Below the pieces are notes generated by a model. That model worked only from the letters and a program-made list of their open reading frames with translations, had not been told where the DNA came from and made no database searches. Below are positions 47,457 to 55,109 of a stretch of DNA of 64,000 nucleotides, piece by piece. Positions within the stretch are counted from its first letter, which is position 1. Each line of letters begins with the position of its first letter. The stretch is from Candidatus Zhuqueibacterota bacterium. GTDB taxonomy: Bacteria > Zhuqueibacterota > Zhuqueibacteria > Oceanimicrobiales > Oceanimicrobiaceae. Made by a program: the position numbers and the translations under genes. Location of the stretch: positions 124,001 through 188,000 of the forward strand of contig JAJDAF010000013.1 in NCBI GenBank assembly GCA_029261995.1, read 5' to 3'.

Positions 47457-48311
47457 ATGAAACCCAAACTCATTGCAGACTATGCCTGCGTAGTTGGTGA
47501 AGGGCCGCTGTGGCACCCCATGGAGCAGCGCCTGTACTGGATTGATATTGAAAACGGCCGGATGTTTCGTTACCATCCGGCTTCCGGGCAGCATGAGCAA
47601 TGCTTCGAAGGAGATGTCGTCGGTGGGTTTACCATCCAGGAGGATGGTCCTTTGCTACTTTTCATGGCAAGAGGAGCTGTCAAACTCTGGCGTGAAAACG
47701 GGCTCACCACCGTTATCGATGAGATTCCGGAAGAACATGATTCCCGATTCAATGATGTCATCGCGGACCCTGCCGGCCGGGTGTTCTGCGGCACCATGTC
47801 AACCGACAAGCATCCCGGAAGTCTCTACCGTCTGGATATTGATGGCACCTGCAAAAAACTCCTGGGTGACATTGGATGTTCAAATGGCCTGGGATTTTCG
47901 TCTGACCACAGCCGCCTGTACTACACGGACTCCACCTCGCGGACAATTTTTCTGTTCGATTATGACAAGAGCACAGGCTCGATATCCAACAAGCGGATTT
48001 TTCTTCACAGCCCCAAAGAGATGGGGCTTCCGGATGGCTTGACAATCGATGCCGAAGGATACATTTGGTCGGCGCGTTGGGACGGTGGCTGCTTGATTCG
48101 CTATACTCCTGATGGAATTGAGGACCGCCGAATTGCCTTTCCAGCGAAGAAAGTCTCCTGTGTTACTTTTGGCGGAAGCGACTATACTGACATCTACGTC
48201 ACCACGGCAGGGGGAAACAACAAAGATCAGGAAGGGACGGGCGCCGGCGGTCTCTTCCACATGAATCTGGGTATTCGAGGAAAACCAGAGTTCTTTTCGA
48301 GAATTGGCTAA
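47457..48311 (+). CDS. SMP-30/gluconolactonase-like lactonase
   Basis: The 284-residue six-bladed propeller has the metal ligands of the SMP-30 family: E15 (GEGPLWHP), N99 (SRFNDVIADP), N143 (CSNGLGFS) and D193 (LPDGLTID). Such enzymes open aldonolactones to sugar acids with a divalent metal. It lacks a signal peptide, so it acts in the cytoplasm. It is the last gene of the plus-strand run. With the SDR (dehydrogenase), glucarate dehydratase-like enzyme and RraA aldolase it would complete an oxidative pathway. AAGG lies seven bases before the ATG. Confidence 0.88.
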   Translation: MKPKLIADYACVVGEGPLWHPMEQRLYWIDIENGRMFRYHPASGQHEQCFEGDVVGGFTIQEDGPLLLFMARGAVKLWRENGLTTVIDEIPEEHDSRFNDVIADPAGRVFCGTMSTDKHPGSLYRLDIDGTCKKLLGDIGCSNGLGFSSDHSRLYYTDSTSRTIFLFDYDKSTGSISNKRIFLHSPKEMGLPDGLTIDAEGYIWSARWDGGCLIRYTPDGIEDRRIAFPAKKVSCVTFGGSDYTDIYVTTAGGNNKDQEGTGAGGLFHMNLGIRGKPEFFSRIG

Positions 48312-48319
48312 AAGCCAAT
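48303..48319. repeat. Short palindrome over the lactonase stop codon
   Basis: ATTGGCT-AAA-AGCCAAT, a perfect 7-bp stem, covers the TAA of the lactonase gene (48309-48311). It has no T run, so terminator function is doubtful. Confidence 0.4.
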
Positions 48320-48383
48320 ATCCAACAGCCAACAGCCGATTAATCACACACCATCACCAGCAAAACGTCATGCCCGCACGACA

Positions 48384-48576
48384 GGTCAAACTTCCGCAGG
48401 ACAGGTCAAGGTCCCGCAGGAAGGGTCAAACTGCCGCAGGAAGGGGTCAAACTCCCGCACGAAGGGTCAAACCGGGTCAAAGTCCCGCAGGAAGGAGTCA
48501 AACTCCCGCAGGAAGGGTCAAAGTCGCGCAGAAAGGAGTCAAACTCCCGCAGGAAGGGTCAAGGTCGCGCAGGCAT
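48384..48576. repeat. Minisatellite: ten tandem copies of a ~20-bp unit
   Basis: The consensus unit is ggtcaaactcccgcaggaag. Units run 48384, 48404, 48424, 48445, 48465 (only 10 bp), 48475, 48495, 48516, 48536 and 48557, with lengths of 20-21 bp and one to four differences each. Alternate later copies begin GAGTCA rather than GGTCA, a sign of a two-unit higher-order repeat. It lies just after GTCATGCCCG (48367-48376). No spacers separate the copies, so it is not a CRISPR array. Confidence 0.88.
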
Positions 48577-48716
48577 CGAGCGCGCAAAGCGCAGAGATGT
48601 TCATGGCAACGAACGTATGTCTGAACAATCGTCTCATCTTCGTGAAGAAGCCAGGTTAGGTGGTCGATGAACGAAAACTGGATTCCCTAACCCGCGAAGC
48701 CGGAACCAAAAAGAAG

Positions 48717-48792
48717 AACCACGGATTACACCGATTGGCACAGACTCTAAATGTCGCAGAAAAATCCGTGCAAATCGGTGACATCCGTGGTT
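48717..48792. repeat. Foldback element with 28-nt arms
   Basis: Arm 48717-48744 and arm 48765-48792 are inverted copies matching at 24 of 28 positions around a 20-nt loop. The arms carry AACCACGGAT...CACCGATT. Such 'ACCACGGATTACACGGATT' foldbacks recur in intergenic regions of many environmental bacterial genomes. A smaller perfect repeat GGTTAGG/CCTAACC (48654-48660, 48686-48692) lies just before it. It could be a transcript-end or mobile miniature structure. Confidence 0.78.
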
Positions 48793-48858
48793 TAGGCTTT
48801 CAAAGTCCAAACCCAAAATATCTTCTCAGAAAAAAAACGGAAGTCTACCTTGCAGGCG

Positions 48859-49863
48859 CTAAAATGGGGCCAGTTCATAGGCTGTCTCGTAGGCAGCTTC
48901 AATCACTGCCAAAGGCGCATCATCTTGAAACATGTGCGAGCCGGCGAATATGAAAGGTCCGGAATTCTTCAGATGGCTGAAGACACGCTTAACCTCGCTT
49001 CGAATCTCCTCTACATTCATAGATGGTAAGGCGGTTACCGTATCCAGTCCCCCCATGATGCAGACGCTTTTTCCAAGGACTTGCCTGGTCTTTTCAAAAG
49101 ACATTCCCGCGGATTCCTGGACGGGATGCAGACCATTGACGCCAAGTTTTTTAATTCCCTCCAGCACAAGCGATACATCGCCATCGCTGTGCAGCACGAT
49201 TGGCACGTCGTATTTTTTGATTGTGTCTACAACGATCTTGGCAGCAGGATAGATCATGTCCCACCACATTTTCGGGCTGAACAGCATCGTGTTTTGCTGC
49301 CCCCAATCATCAGAAAGCTCGATGACATCAGCCCCGGCGCGGATGGCGCTTTCTGCGGCTGCAGCCGTCCACTCCGCCAATTTGTAGAACACTTTTTGCA
49401 TTTTTTCCGGTTCGGCAATCATGTTCATCAATGCCTCCTGCGTACCCGGCATCCCATCTTTCTCCCACAAAAACTGTGACAGTTCGAAGATTCCCCAGAC
49501 ATTGACAAAAACAGGCATGTTTTGCTTCTGATATTCCAGGGCTTCGGTGACGCTGTGAAAAAGATCACCATCGCAGTGAATATCAAGGATGTTTGAAGAA
49601 CAAGGATCGATGGCAGGCTCCATGTTTAGATAGCGATCCAATTCCTGTGGCTCGGTTAATTCCTCCGGTCTGCCGAATGGGAATCTCGGAAGGAATGCCG
49701 TCACAACATCGATATGAAACTCTCGGCAAAACTGATCAACATCGCCATATTTTTGATTCACTCTCTTTCTCACACCGGGATTCCACCCGGCAAACACGTT
49801 CAGCGGCACGCGATCTACTTCTTTGCCCTGGAAGACTTGTGCTACTCTTTCTCTTGAAGTCAT
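48859..49863 (-). CDS. URO-D family methyltransferase-like protein, HxD variant
   Basis: The 334-residue protein starts at MTSRERVAQVFQG (ATG at 49863); upstream in-frame codons look like leader. It has the URO-D/MtaA fold: DRVPLNVFAGWNP, IELSDDWGQQNTMLFSP, and VPIVLHSDGDVSLVLEGI where cobamide methyltransferases normally carry H-x-C. Here the cysteine is replaced by aspartate. The ending SGPFIFAGSHMFQDDAPL is like its paralogues. It stands alone, 5 kb from the operon that holds three related genes. It may bind or modify a substrate rather than act on a zinc-thiol; unknown. Confidence 0.8.
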   Translation of the reverse strand: MTSRERVAQVFQGKEVDRVPLNVFAGWNPGVRKRVNQKYGDVDQFCREFHIDVVTAFLPRFPFGRPEELTEPQELDRYLNMEPAIDPCSSNILDIHCDGDLFHSVTEALEYQKQNMPVFVNVWGIFELSQFLWEKDGMPGTQEALMNMIAEPEKMQKVFYKLAEWTAAAAESAIRAGADVIELSDDWGQQNTMLFSPKMWWDMIYPAAKIVVDTIKKYDVPIVLHSDGDVSLVLEGIKKLGVNGLHPVQESAGMSFEKTRQVLGKSVCIMGGLDTVTALPSMNVEEIRSEVKRVFSHLKNSGPFIFAGSHMFQDDAPLAVIEAAYETAYELAPF

Positions 49864-50066
49864 CTGGTCTAAACACCTTTCTTTATTGGTAGTTGAAGAG
49901 AATAAGTTAACAATTCGTGCATTGGAACGCAACAGCAATATGAACAGATTCAGGTGGCATCTGCGCACTCACGGCTTGAACTCTGCCAATCCGGTTCAAG
50001 AAATTTTCCTTGATTTGGCGAAATTTACATTCCATATTGGTATTGGACTTGAACGGAGGGGAGTTA

Positions 50067-52706
50067 TTGACCGGTAAAACGATTTCTCACCACATCATCC
50101 TCGACAAACTCGGCGAAGGCGGCATGGGCGTCGTCTACAAAGCCGAAGACACCAAGCTTGACCGAATCGTCGCAATCAAGTTCTTGCCAAGGCAGGTCGC
50201 AGCGAATGAGGAGAATCGAAAACGATTTGAAATAGAGGCGAAAGCGGCAGCAGCCTTGAACCACCCAAGCATCGCGACCATTCATGCCATTCAGGAAGCC
50301 GATGACGAAATTTTTATCGTCATGGAATACCTGGAGGGCCGTGAATTGCGCGAGATCATTAGTGGATACCAAGATGCTTACATGCCCTTAGATGAGATTG
50401 TTAATTATGCGACCGCAGTAGCCGAAGGCCTGCAAGCAGCTCACGAAAAGGGTGTTATCCACCGAGATATCAAATCTGCAAACATCATGATCACGGAAAA
50501 GGCCCAGGCCAAAATCATGGATTTTGGCCTGGCGAAAGTGCGTGGTGCTACTCAGATTACGAAGGAGCATTCGACTCTGGGCACGGTCTCCTATATGTCC
50601 CCTGAACAGGCTCTTGGAGAAGACACAGATCACCGCACTGACATCTGGTCGTTTGGTGTTGTTCTTTTTGAAATGCTCACAGGCCAGATGCCATTCCCGG
50701 GAGAGCGTGATTCGGTAATATTACACGCCATTATTTATAATGAACCTGCATCAATTGCAGATAAACGTGAAGATGTTGCTTTTGAAATCGAACAGATCAC
50801 TTATAAATGTTTGCAGAAAGATAAGGAACATCGATATCAATCAGCCGAGCATCTGTTGACTGGCCTGAAGAAGTTGAAGAAAAATATCGAGTCAGGCAAG
50901 AGTGGGGCACAAGCCGGTCAGCCGCCGGTAAAAGCCCGAAAGCGTGTGCCAAGATCGATTCTCTTTGCTGCAACTTTAGTCCTGGTCGGGGCATTTTTTG
51001 TCATCGGCTATAACCTATTCCAAAAAGAAAGCGGCGAGCCAAAGACCGCTCAAATGCGTATACTTACACCAACTTCTGTAATTAGGGAGATGGATCCCGC
51101 GTTGTCGCCGGATGGGATGCGCATCGCTTATGTTTCAAATGAGAATGGCAACAATGATATTTGGGTTCAGCAAATCACTTCCGGAGACAAAATCAATCTC
51201 ACCAAAGATTACGAGGGTGAGGACAATATGCCAGCCTGGTCTGCGGATGGCGACTGGATTGCGTTCAGATCTGAGCGCAATGACGGTGGGATCTTTATCA
51301 TGTCTGCGCTCGGCGGCCATCCCCGGCAGGTCGCAACACACCGCGGCGACCCTGGCTGGTCGCCGGACGGGACCAAGCTGGTTTACTCTTATGCTGGAAA
51401 AATGTACCTTGTTGCGTTGAACAGCGGCGCAGCGGTGCACATACCATTGCCTCACAGTGTAATGGAGCCGAGCTGGTCGCCTGACGGCAATCGAATAGTT
51501 TATAGAAATTACAGCGATTCCCCTGCGATATGGACGATCAACCCGGATGGTTCGGACGCGGTCGTTGTCATAGAGGGGCCTGATATATATCAAAATCCAA
51601 TTTGGGGGCATGATGGTAAGAGCATTTTCTTTAAGTCCAACCGTGGCGGCATCCGGGACATCTGGTGGATACCTGTTAATCAGAAGGGGAGAGCCACTGG
51701 TTCGGCCAGGCCCGTTACCATCGGCAGCGGCGTTTACAAATTTTCGCTGTCACAGGATGGCAGCAGAATCGCCTATTTTAAGTCAGACGGAGTGCAAGTC
51801 AATATTTGGTCCATACCCATACGATCGGACCATATACTGACGATGCAAGACGCGCATCGGATCACTTCAGAGAAATATAGGAAATTCGCTTGGTCTGGGC
51901 ATTTGGCAATTTCACCTGATCACGAATGGCTCGCTTTCGATTCCAACCGCAGCGGCAACATGGACATCTGGTTGATGCGCAAGGATGGCCGCGATATCCG
52001 TCAATTGACAAAAGATATGGCCAGTGACGCTTGGCCAACCTGGTCGCCGGATGGCAGCCAGATCGCCTTTCAATCAGATCGCAGTGGGAATTGGGATATC
52101 TACATCATGCCGGTCGGAGGCGGTAACGCCACGGGTATAACACATGGTGCAGCGAATGATGCCTACCCTGTATGGTCTCCGGTTGGTGATGATATTATTT
52201 TTGCCTCGCGGCGGAGCGGCAACTGGGATATTTGGGCTGTTTCAGTTGGCAGCGGAGATTTGAGGCAATTGACTACTGATGAGGCTTTTGATAGACTTCC
52301 AACCTGGTCGCCGGATGGCCGCTACATCTCTTTCTTTTCGAGCCGGACAGATGCCGGGGATTTGTTTGTTTTGCCGGTTGATGGCAGAGAAGCTATGCAA
52401 CTAACGGATTTCGGCAACATCTCCAATTTTGGTGTAGGTGCGTGGTTGGCAGAGGACGCTCGCAGTGCCTGGTCGTTGGATGGCAAAACGATTTACATGA
52501 CCTATGAGTCCGAGCCGGAAGATCCGGGCCGGGACATCTGGGCCATTTCTGTTGAAGGCGGTTCCATGCGCAAGGTTCTGGATTTCAAAAGCGGCGGCCT
52601 CTATGGATTTCTGACCGGGGTTCGGGCAAATGATGGCGAAAAACTCTACTTCAGCGAAAAAAACTTTGCATCCGACATCTGGCTGGCGGAGTTGGAGTAC
52701 GAGTAG
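50067..52706 (+). CDS. Membrane Ser/Thr protein kinase with extracytoplasmic TolB-like beta-propeller
   Basis: TTG 50067 is chosen because GGAGGGGAG lies just upstream and the kinase domain begins there; the product is 879 residues. The kinase (1-270) has GEGGMGVVYKAED (glycine loop), K38 (VAIKFLP), HRDIKSANI (D134), DFG (D152) and GTVSYMSPEQ. A single membrane helix (about 297-318) follows, then a propeller of PD40/WD40-like repeats (DPALSPDGMRIAYVS, PTWSPDGSQIAFQSD and others). The kinase lies inside and the propeller outside, a layout suited to sensing. The next gene, 40 bp downstream, is a sigma-54 activator that may be its target. Confidence 0.92.
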   Translation: MTGKTISHHIILDKLGEGGMGVVYKAEDTKLDRIVAIKFLPRQVAANEENRKRFEIEAKAAAALNHPSIATIHAIQEADDEIFIVMEYLEGRELREIISGYQDAYMPLDEIVNYATAVAEGLQAAHEKGVIHRDIKSANIMITEKAQAKIMDFGLAKVRGATQITKEHSTLGTVSYMSPEQALGEDTDHRTDIWSFGVVLFEMLTGQMPFPGERDSVILHAIIYNEPASIADKREDVAFEIEQITYKCLQKDKEHRYQSAEHLLTGLKKLKKNIESGKSGAQAGQPPVKARKRVPRSILFAATLVLVGAFFVIGYNLFQKESGEPKTAQMRILTPTSVIREMDPALSPDGMRIAYVSNENGNNDIWVQQITSGDKINLTKDYEGEDNMPAWSADGDWIAFRSERNDGGIFIMSALGGHPRQVATHRGDPGWSPDGTKLVYSYAGKMYLVALNSGAAVHIPLPHSVMEPSWSPDGNRIVYRNYSDSPAIWTINPDGSDAVVVIEGPDIYQNPIWGHDGKSIFFKSNRGGIRDIWWIPVNQKGRATGSARPVTIGSGVYKFSLSQDGSRIAYFKSDGVQVNIWSIPIRSDHILTMQDAHRITSEKYRKFAWSGHLAISPDHEWLAFDSNRSGNMDIWLMRKDGRDIRQLTKDMASDAWPTWSPDGSQIAFQSDRSGNWDIYIMPVGGGNATGITHGAANDAYPVWSPVGDDIIFASRRSGNWDIWAVSVGSGDLRQLTTDEAFDRLPTWSPDGRYISFFSSRTDAGDLFVLPVDGREAMQLTDFGNISNFGVGAWLAEDARSAWSLDGKTIYMTYESEPEDPGRDIWAISVEGGSMRKVLDFKSGGLYGFLTGVRANDGEKLYFSEKNFASDIWLAELEYE

Positions 52707-52746
52707 GCTGAAACGTGTGGCTCGAGTTTAACCAAGGGCATTATCA

Positions 52747-54243
52747 ATGGAAAAACAAATACTCGAACTTGCCAAAAGGATTTTGGCCGAAACTGAGGTG
52801 CATCATGTTCTCGATAAAGCGATGGATCAACTTATCCAACTCTCAGGTGCAGAGAGAGGGATGGTTATTTTGTTTGGCCAGGCTGGTGGGGTATTGTTCG
52901 AGACAGCACGGAATCTGAAAAAGGAAGATATTGATAATCCCGAGTTCCAGGTGAGTCGTACCATCATCGACAAAGTAAAAAACCGTGGGGAAGCAATATG
53001 TCTTGCCAACGCATTTGATGATCCCTCGTTGCAAACGAGCATTAGCACCAAACGTCTGGAAATCCTTTCGGTCATTTGTCTACCGTTACGCCATGATAGC
53101 GATACTTTTGGCGTGATTTATTTAGACAACCGTTTGGTGCGTGGTATGTTTACACCACAACTATTTGAATTAGTTGGATCGTTCGCCGAGTTCATTTCAT
53201 TATCTGCATATCACGCTCTAGAGAAGACGCAGCAGGAGCAACACATTGCTTCATTAGAAGCAGAGCTTCGGAGTCGATATCAATTCGATGCAATTATTAG
53301 CCACTCCCCCAAAATGACGGAAATTTTAAAAATCGTGTCTCAGGTTGCAAACACTGAGGCAACAGTTTTAATACAAGGAGAGAGTGGCACTGGCAAGGAG
53401 CTTATCGCGCGCTCAATTCATTATAATAGTAGCCGAAGGAACAATTCTTTAATGCCAATAAATTGTGGTGCACTTCCCGAGAATTTGCTGGAATCAGAGC
53501 TCTTTGGGCATGTCAAAGGTGCTTTTACCGGTGCAAACACCGATAAAGCCGGATGGTTTGAAGCAGCCAATGAAGGAACGATTTTTCTTGATGAAGTGAG
53601 TGAAATGACTCCGGCGCTGCAAGTTAAGTTCCTTCGTGTTTTACAGACTGGAGAATACTCCCCTGTCGGTAGTAGAGAAATTCGACAGGTTGATGTACGA
53701 GTGCTCACCGCGACAAATCAGAATTTACAGGAACTGGTTAATGCCGGTAAGTTTCGAAAGGATTTGTATTACAGGCTAAATGTCATCGATATCGAACTCC
53801 CTCCCTTACGAGATCGTAAATGTGACATTCCTATTTTGGCAAAACACTTTATCAACATATTTTGTGAAAAGTACAAGAAAGATGAATTGCATCTTTCGCG
53901 GGATGCTGAAGCGTGTTTGTTGATTTATGACTTTCCCGGCAATATACGTGAGCTGGAGAATGCCATGCAGCGGGCTGTAGCCCTGGCTGCTGATAATATT
54001 ATCACACCTCAGCATTTGCCTGCAAGCATCAGCCAAGGTCGTCCAATTAATGCTAAGGCGAAGGAGCTTTCTACCTCCAAACGCAGGGCAGCTGAACAGG
54101 CTGAGCGCGAATTCGTCGCCGACTGTTTAGGAGCTACCAATGGACGTATCCGCAAAGCAGCAAAAATGGCTGGTATTGACGCAAGCAATTTTCACAAAAT
54201 TATGAAAAAGCATAAGATTGATTCAACTGCCTTCAAAATCTAG
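52747..54243 (+). CDS. GAF-domain sigma-54-dependent transcriptional activator
   Basis: The 498-residue protein has an N-terminal GAF-type sensor (about 10-155), an AAA+ domain (about 183-410) and a C-terminal Fis-type helix-turn-helix (about 460-495, RKAAKMAGIDASNFHKIM). Walker A is GESGTGKE (211-218), GAFTGA is at 258-263 and Walker B is GTIFLDEV (277-284), so it can open sigma-54 promoters. No receiver domain is present. Its input may be a small ligand or phosphorylation by the kinase encoded just upstream. It is followed by a dyad and a -24/-12 promoter before the lipoprotein gene. Confidence 0.94.
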   Translation: MEKQILELAKRILAETEVHHVLDKAMDQLIQLSGAERGMVILFGQAGGVLFETARNLKKEDIDNPEFQVSRTIIDKVKNRGEAICLANAFDDPSLQTSISTKRLEILSVICLPLRHDSDTFGVIYLDNRLVRGMFTPQLFELVGSFAEFISLSAYHALEKTQQEQHIASLEAELRSRYQFDAIISHSPKMTEILKIVSQVANTEATVLIQGESGTGKELIARSIHYNSSRRNNSLMPINCGALPENLLESELFGHVKGAFTGANTDKAGWFEAANEGTIFLDEVSEMTPALQVKFLRVLQTGEYSPVGSREIRQVDVRVLTATNQNLQELVNAGKFRKDLYYRLNVIDIELPPLRDRKCDIPILAKHFINIFCEKYKKDELHLSRDAEACLLIYDFPGNIRELENAMQRAVALAADNIITPQHLPASISQGRPINAKAKELSTSKRRAAEQAEREFVADCLGATNGRIRKAAKMAGIDASNFHKIMKKHKIDSTAFKI

Positions 54244-54251
54244 GAATAAAT

Positions 54252-54291
54252 TGTGGTGTATTTTGCCAACAAATGGTTGGAGGATACCACA
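54252..54291. promoter_or_regulatory. Dyad between the activator gene and the -24/-12 promoter; candidate enhancer or terminator
   Basis: TGTGGT-gTAT at the left and ATACCACA at the right bracket a perfect inner inverted repeat CCAAC-aaatg-GTTGG (54266-54270, 54276-54280). The centre lies about 120 bp upstream of the -24 element, the usual range for a sigma-54 activator site. It also directly follows the activator stop codon, so it could act as its transcript end; it lacks a T run. Confidence 0.5.
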
Positions 54292-54390
54292 GATTCACAC
54301 GCACACCTTTTCTAATTCTCACCACCAAATATCTCGTTAATTCTAGAAAAACAACTCCTTCGGTGAAAGCTTGAGGAGCTTGTTTCATTT

Positions 54391-54406
54391 TTGGCATCCT
54401 TCTTGT
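54391..54406 (+). promoter_or_regulatory. Sigma-54 (-24/-12) promoter of the lipoprotein gene
   Basis: TTGGCATCCTTCTTGT matches the TGGCACG-N4-TTGC consensus, with the invariant GG and the TTG at the right spacing and T in place of the final C. The start codon is about 80 bases downstream, behind a strong AAGGAGG ribosome site. A sigma-54 activator gene ends 150 bp upstream. Confidence 0.75.
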
Positions 54407-54484
54407 CTGATGACCGGCAAATGTGATCACAAGACCCGCTATTCAAAACTTGAAAACGAACTGCTAATCAAGGAGGTGGCGATC

Positions 54485-54952
54485 ATGAAACCACTCAAGA
54501 ACTTAGTGTCTGTCTCAGCTTGTGCCATAGCTGCATTGGTCATTCTTGCTGGTTGTGGTGTCGAAGAGATTGTTGCACCTGATGAGGAAACCAATGAGCA
54601 AACGAACGATTTGGAAAACACTATTGCCGGACTGGAGTTGCTTCAAAATGGCAAATTGATTGTGCTGGTGAATGAAGAAACGACCTACGGGACGGTTAAT
54701 GCACAAATGGCCCAAAACCAAGACGTCTACGAAGTTGAATTCTACAATGCAAACGGAGAGTCAATTGGCAATGCTTCCCACAATGCATTGGCCTGGCGCA
54801 TCGACGAAGAATACGCGACACTTGAGCAGCATGAGAAATGGGCATTCTGTATTTATGGGAAAAAACCAGGTAACACAACATTCAAGCTCCTGGTAGAAAA
54901 CGAAAGCAGTGCGGATTATTCCAGTCCGTCAATCCCACTAAGCGTGAGATAA
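54485..54952 (+). CDS. Small acidic lipoprotein under sigma-54 control
   Basis: The 155-residue protein starts at 54485 after AAGGAGGTG. It has a lipoprotein signal (ACAIAALVILAGC, cysteine 24), then an acidic spacer (DEETNEQTNDLEN). A compact beta-rich domain follows (GKLIVLVNEETTYGTVNAQM, EKWAFCIYGKKPGNTTFKLL), which ends SIPLSVR like an Ig-type fold. I do not recognise its family. It has its own -24/-12 promoter and is the only gene between the activator and the convergent URO-D operon. It may be an envelope factor produced on demand. Confidence 0.75.
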   Translation: MKPLKNLVSVSACAIAALVILAGCGVEEIVAPDEETNEQTNDLENTIAGLELLQNGKLIVLVNEETTYGTVNAQMAQNQDVYEVEFYNANGESIGNASHNALAWRIDEEYATLEQHEKWAFCIYGKKPGNTTFKLLVENESSADYSSPSIPLSVR

Positions 54953-55032
54953 TAGCTGGGAATCTTAGGAAAGTCGCGCGACTTAACCATCCGGACTTTG
55001 TCTGTTGGTCTTACGCTCATCACTTATAAATA

Positions 55033-55070
55033 CGGGTTTGGGTGCCATTCCCTAAACCCGCATTTTGTTC
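55033..55070 (+). terminator. Intrinsic terminator after the lipoprotein gene
   Basis: CGGGTTT-GGG (55033-55042) pairs with CCC-t-AAACCCG (55050-55060) around a seven-base loop, followed by CATTTTGTT. It lies about 80 bp after the lipoprotein stop and before the convergent URO-D gene. Confidence 0.78.
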
Positions 55071-55109
55071 TCAAGTAATTTACAGAGGGGAGTCCATTCT
55101 GAACTTCTG

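Noticed and set aside
48384-48576. Possible CRISPR array
   Set aside because: Copies are directly adjacent with no spacers, units are only 20 bp and diverged, and no cas gene is nearby.
48304-48624. A 106-codon open frame across the minisatellite
   Set aside because: It is made almost wholly of the tandem repeat (basic, low-complexity translation) with no upstream ribosome site, so it is not a credible gene.
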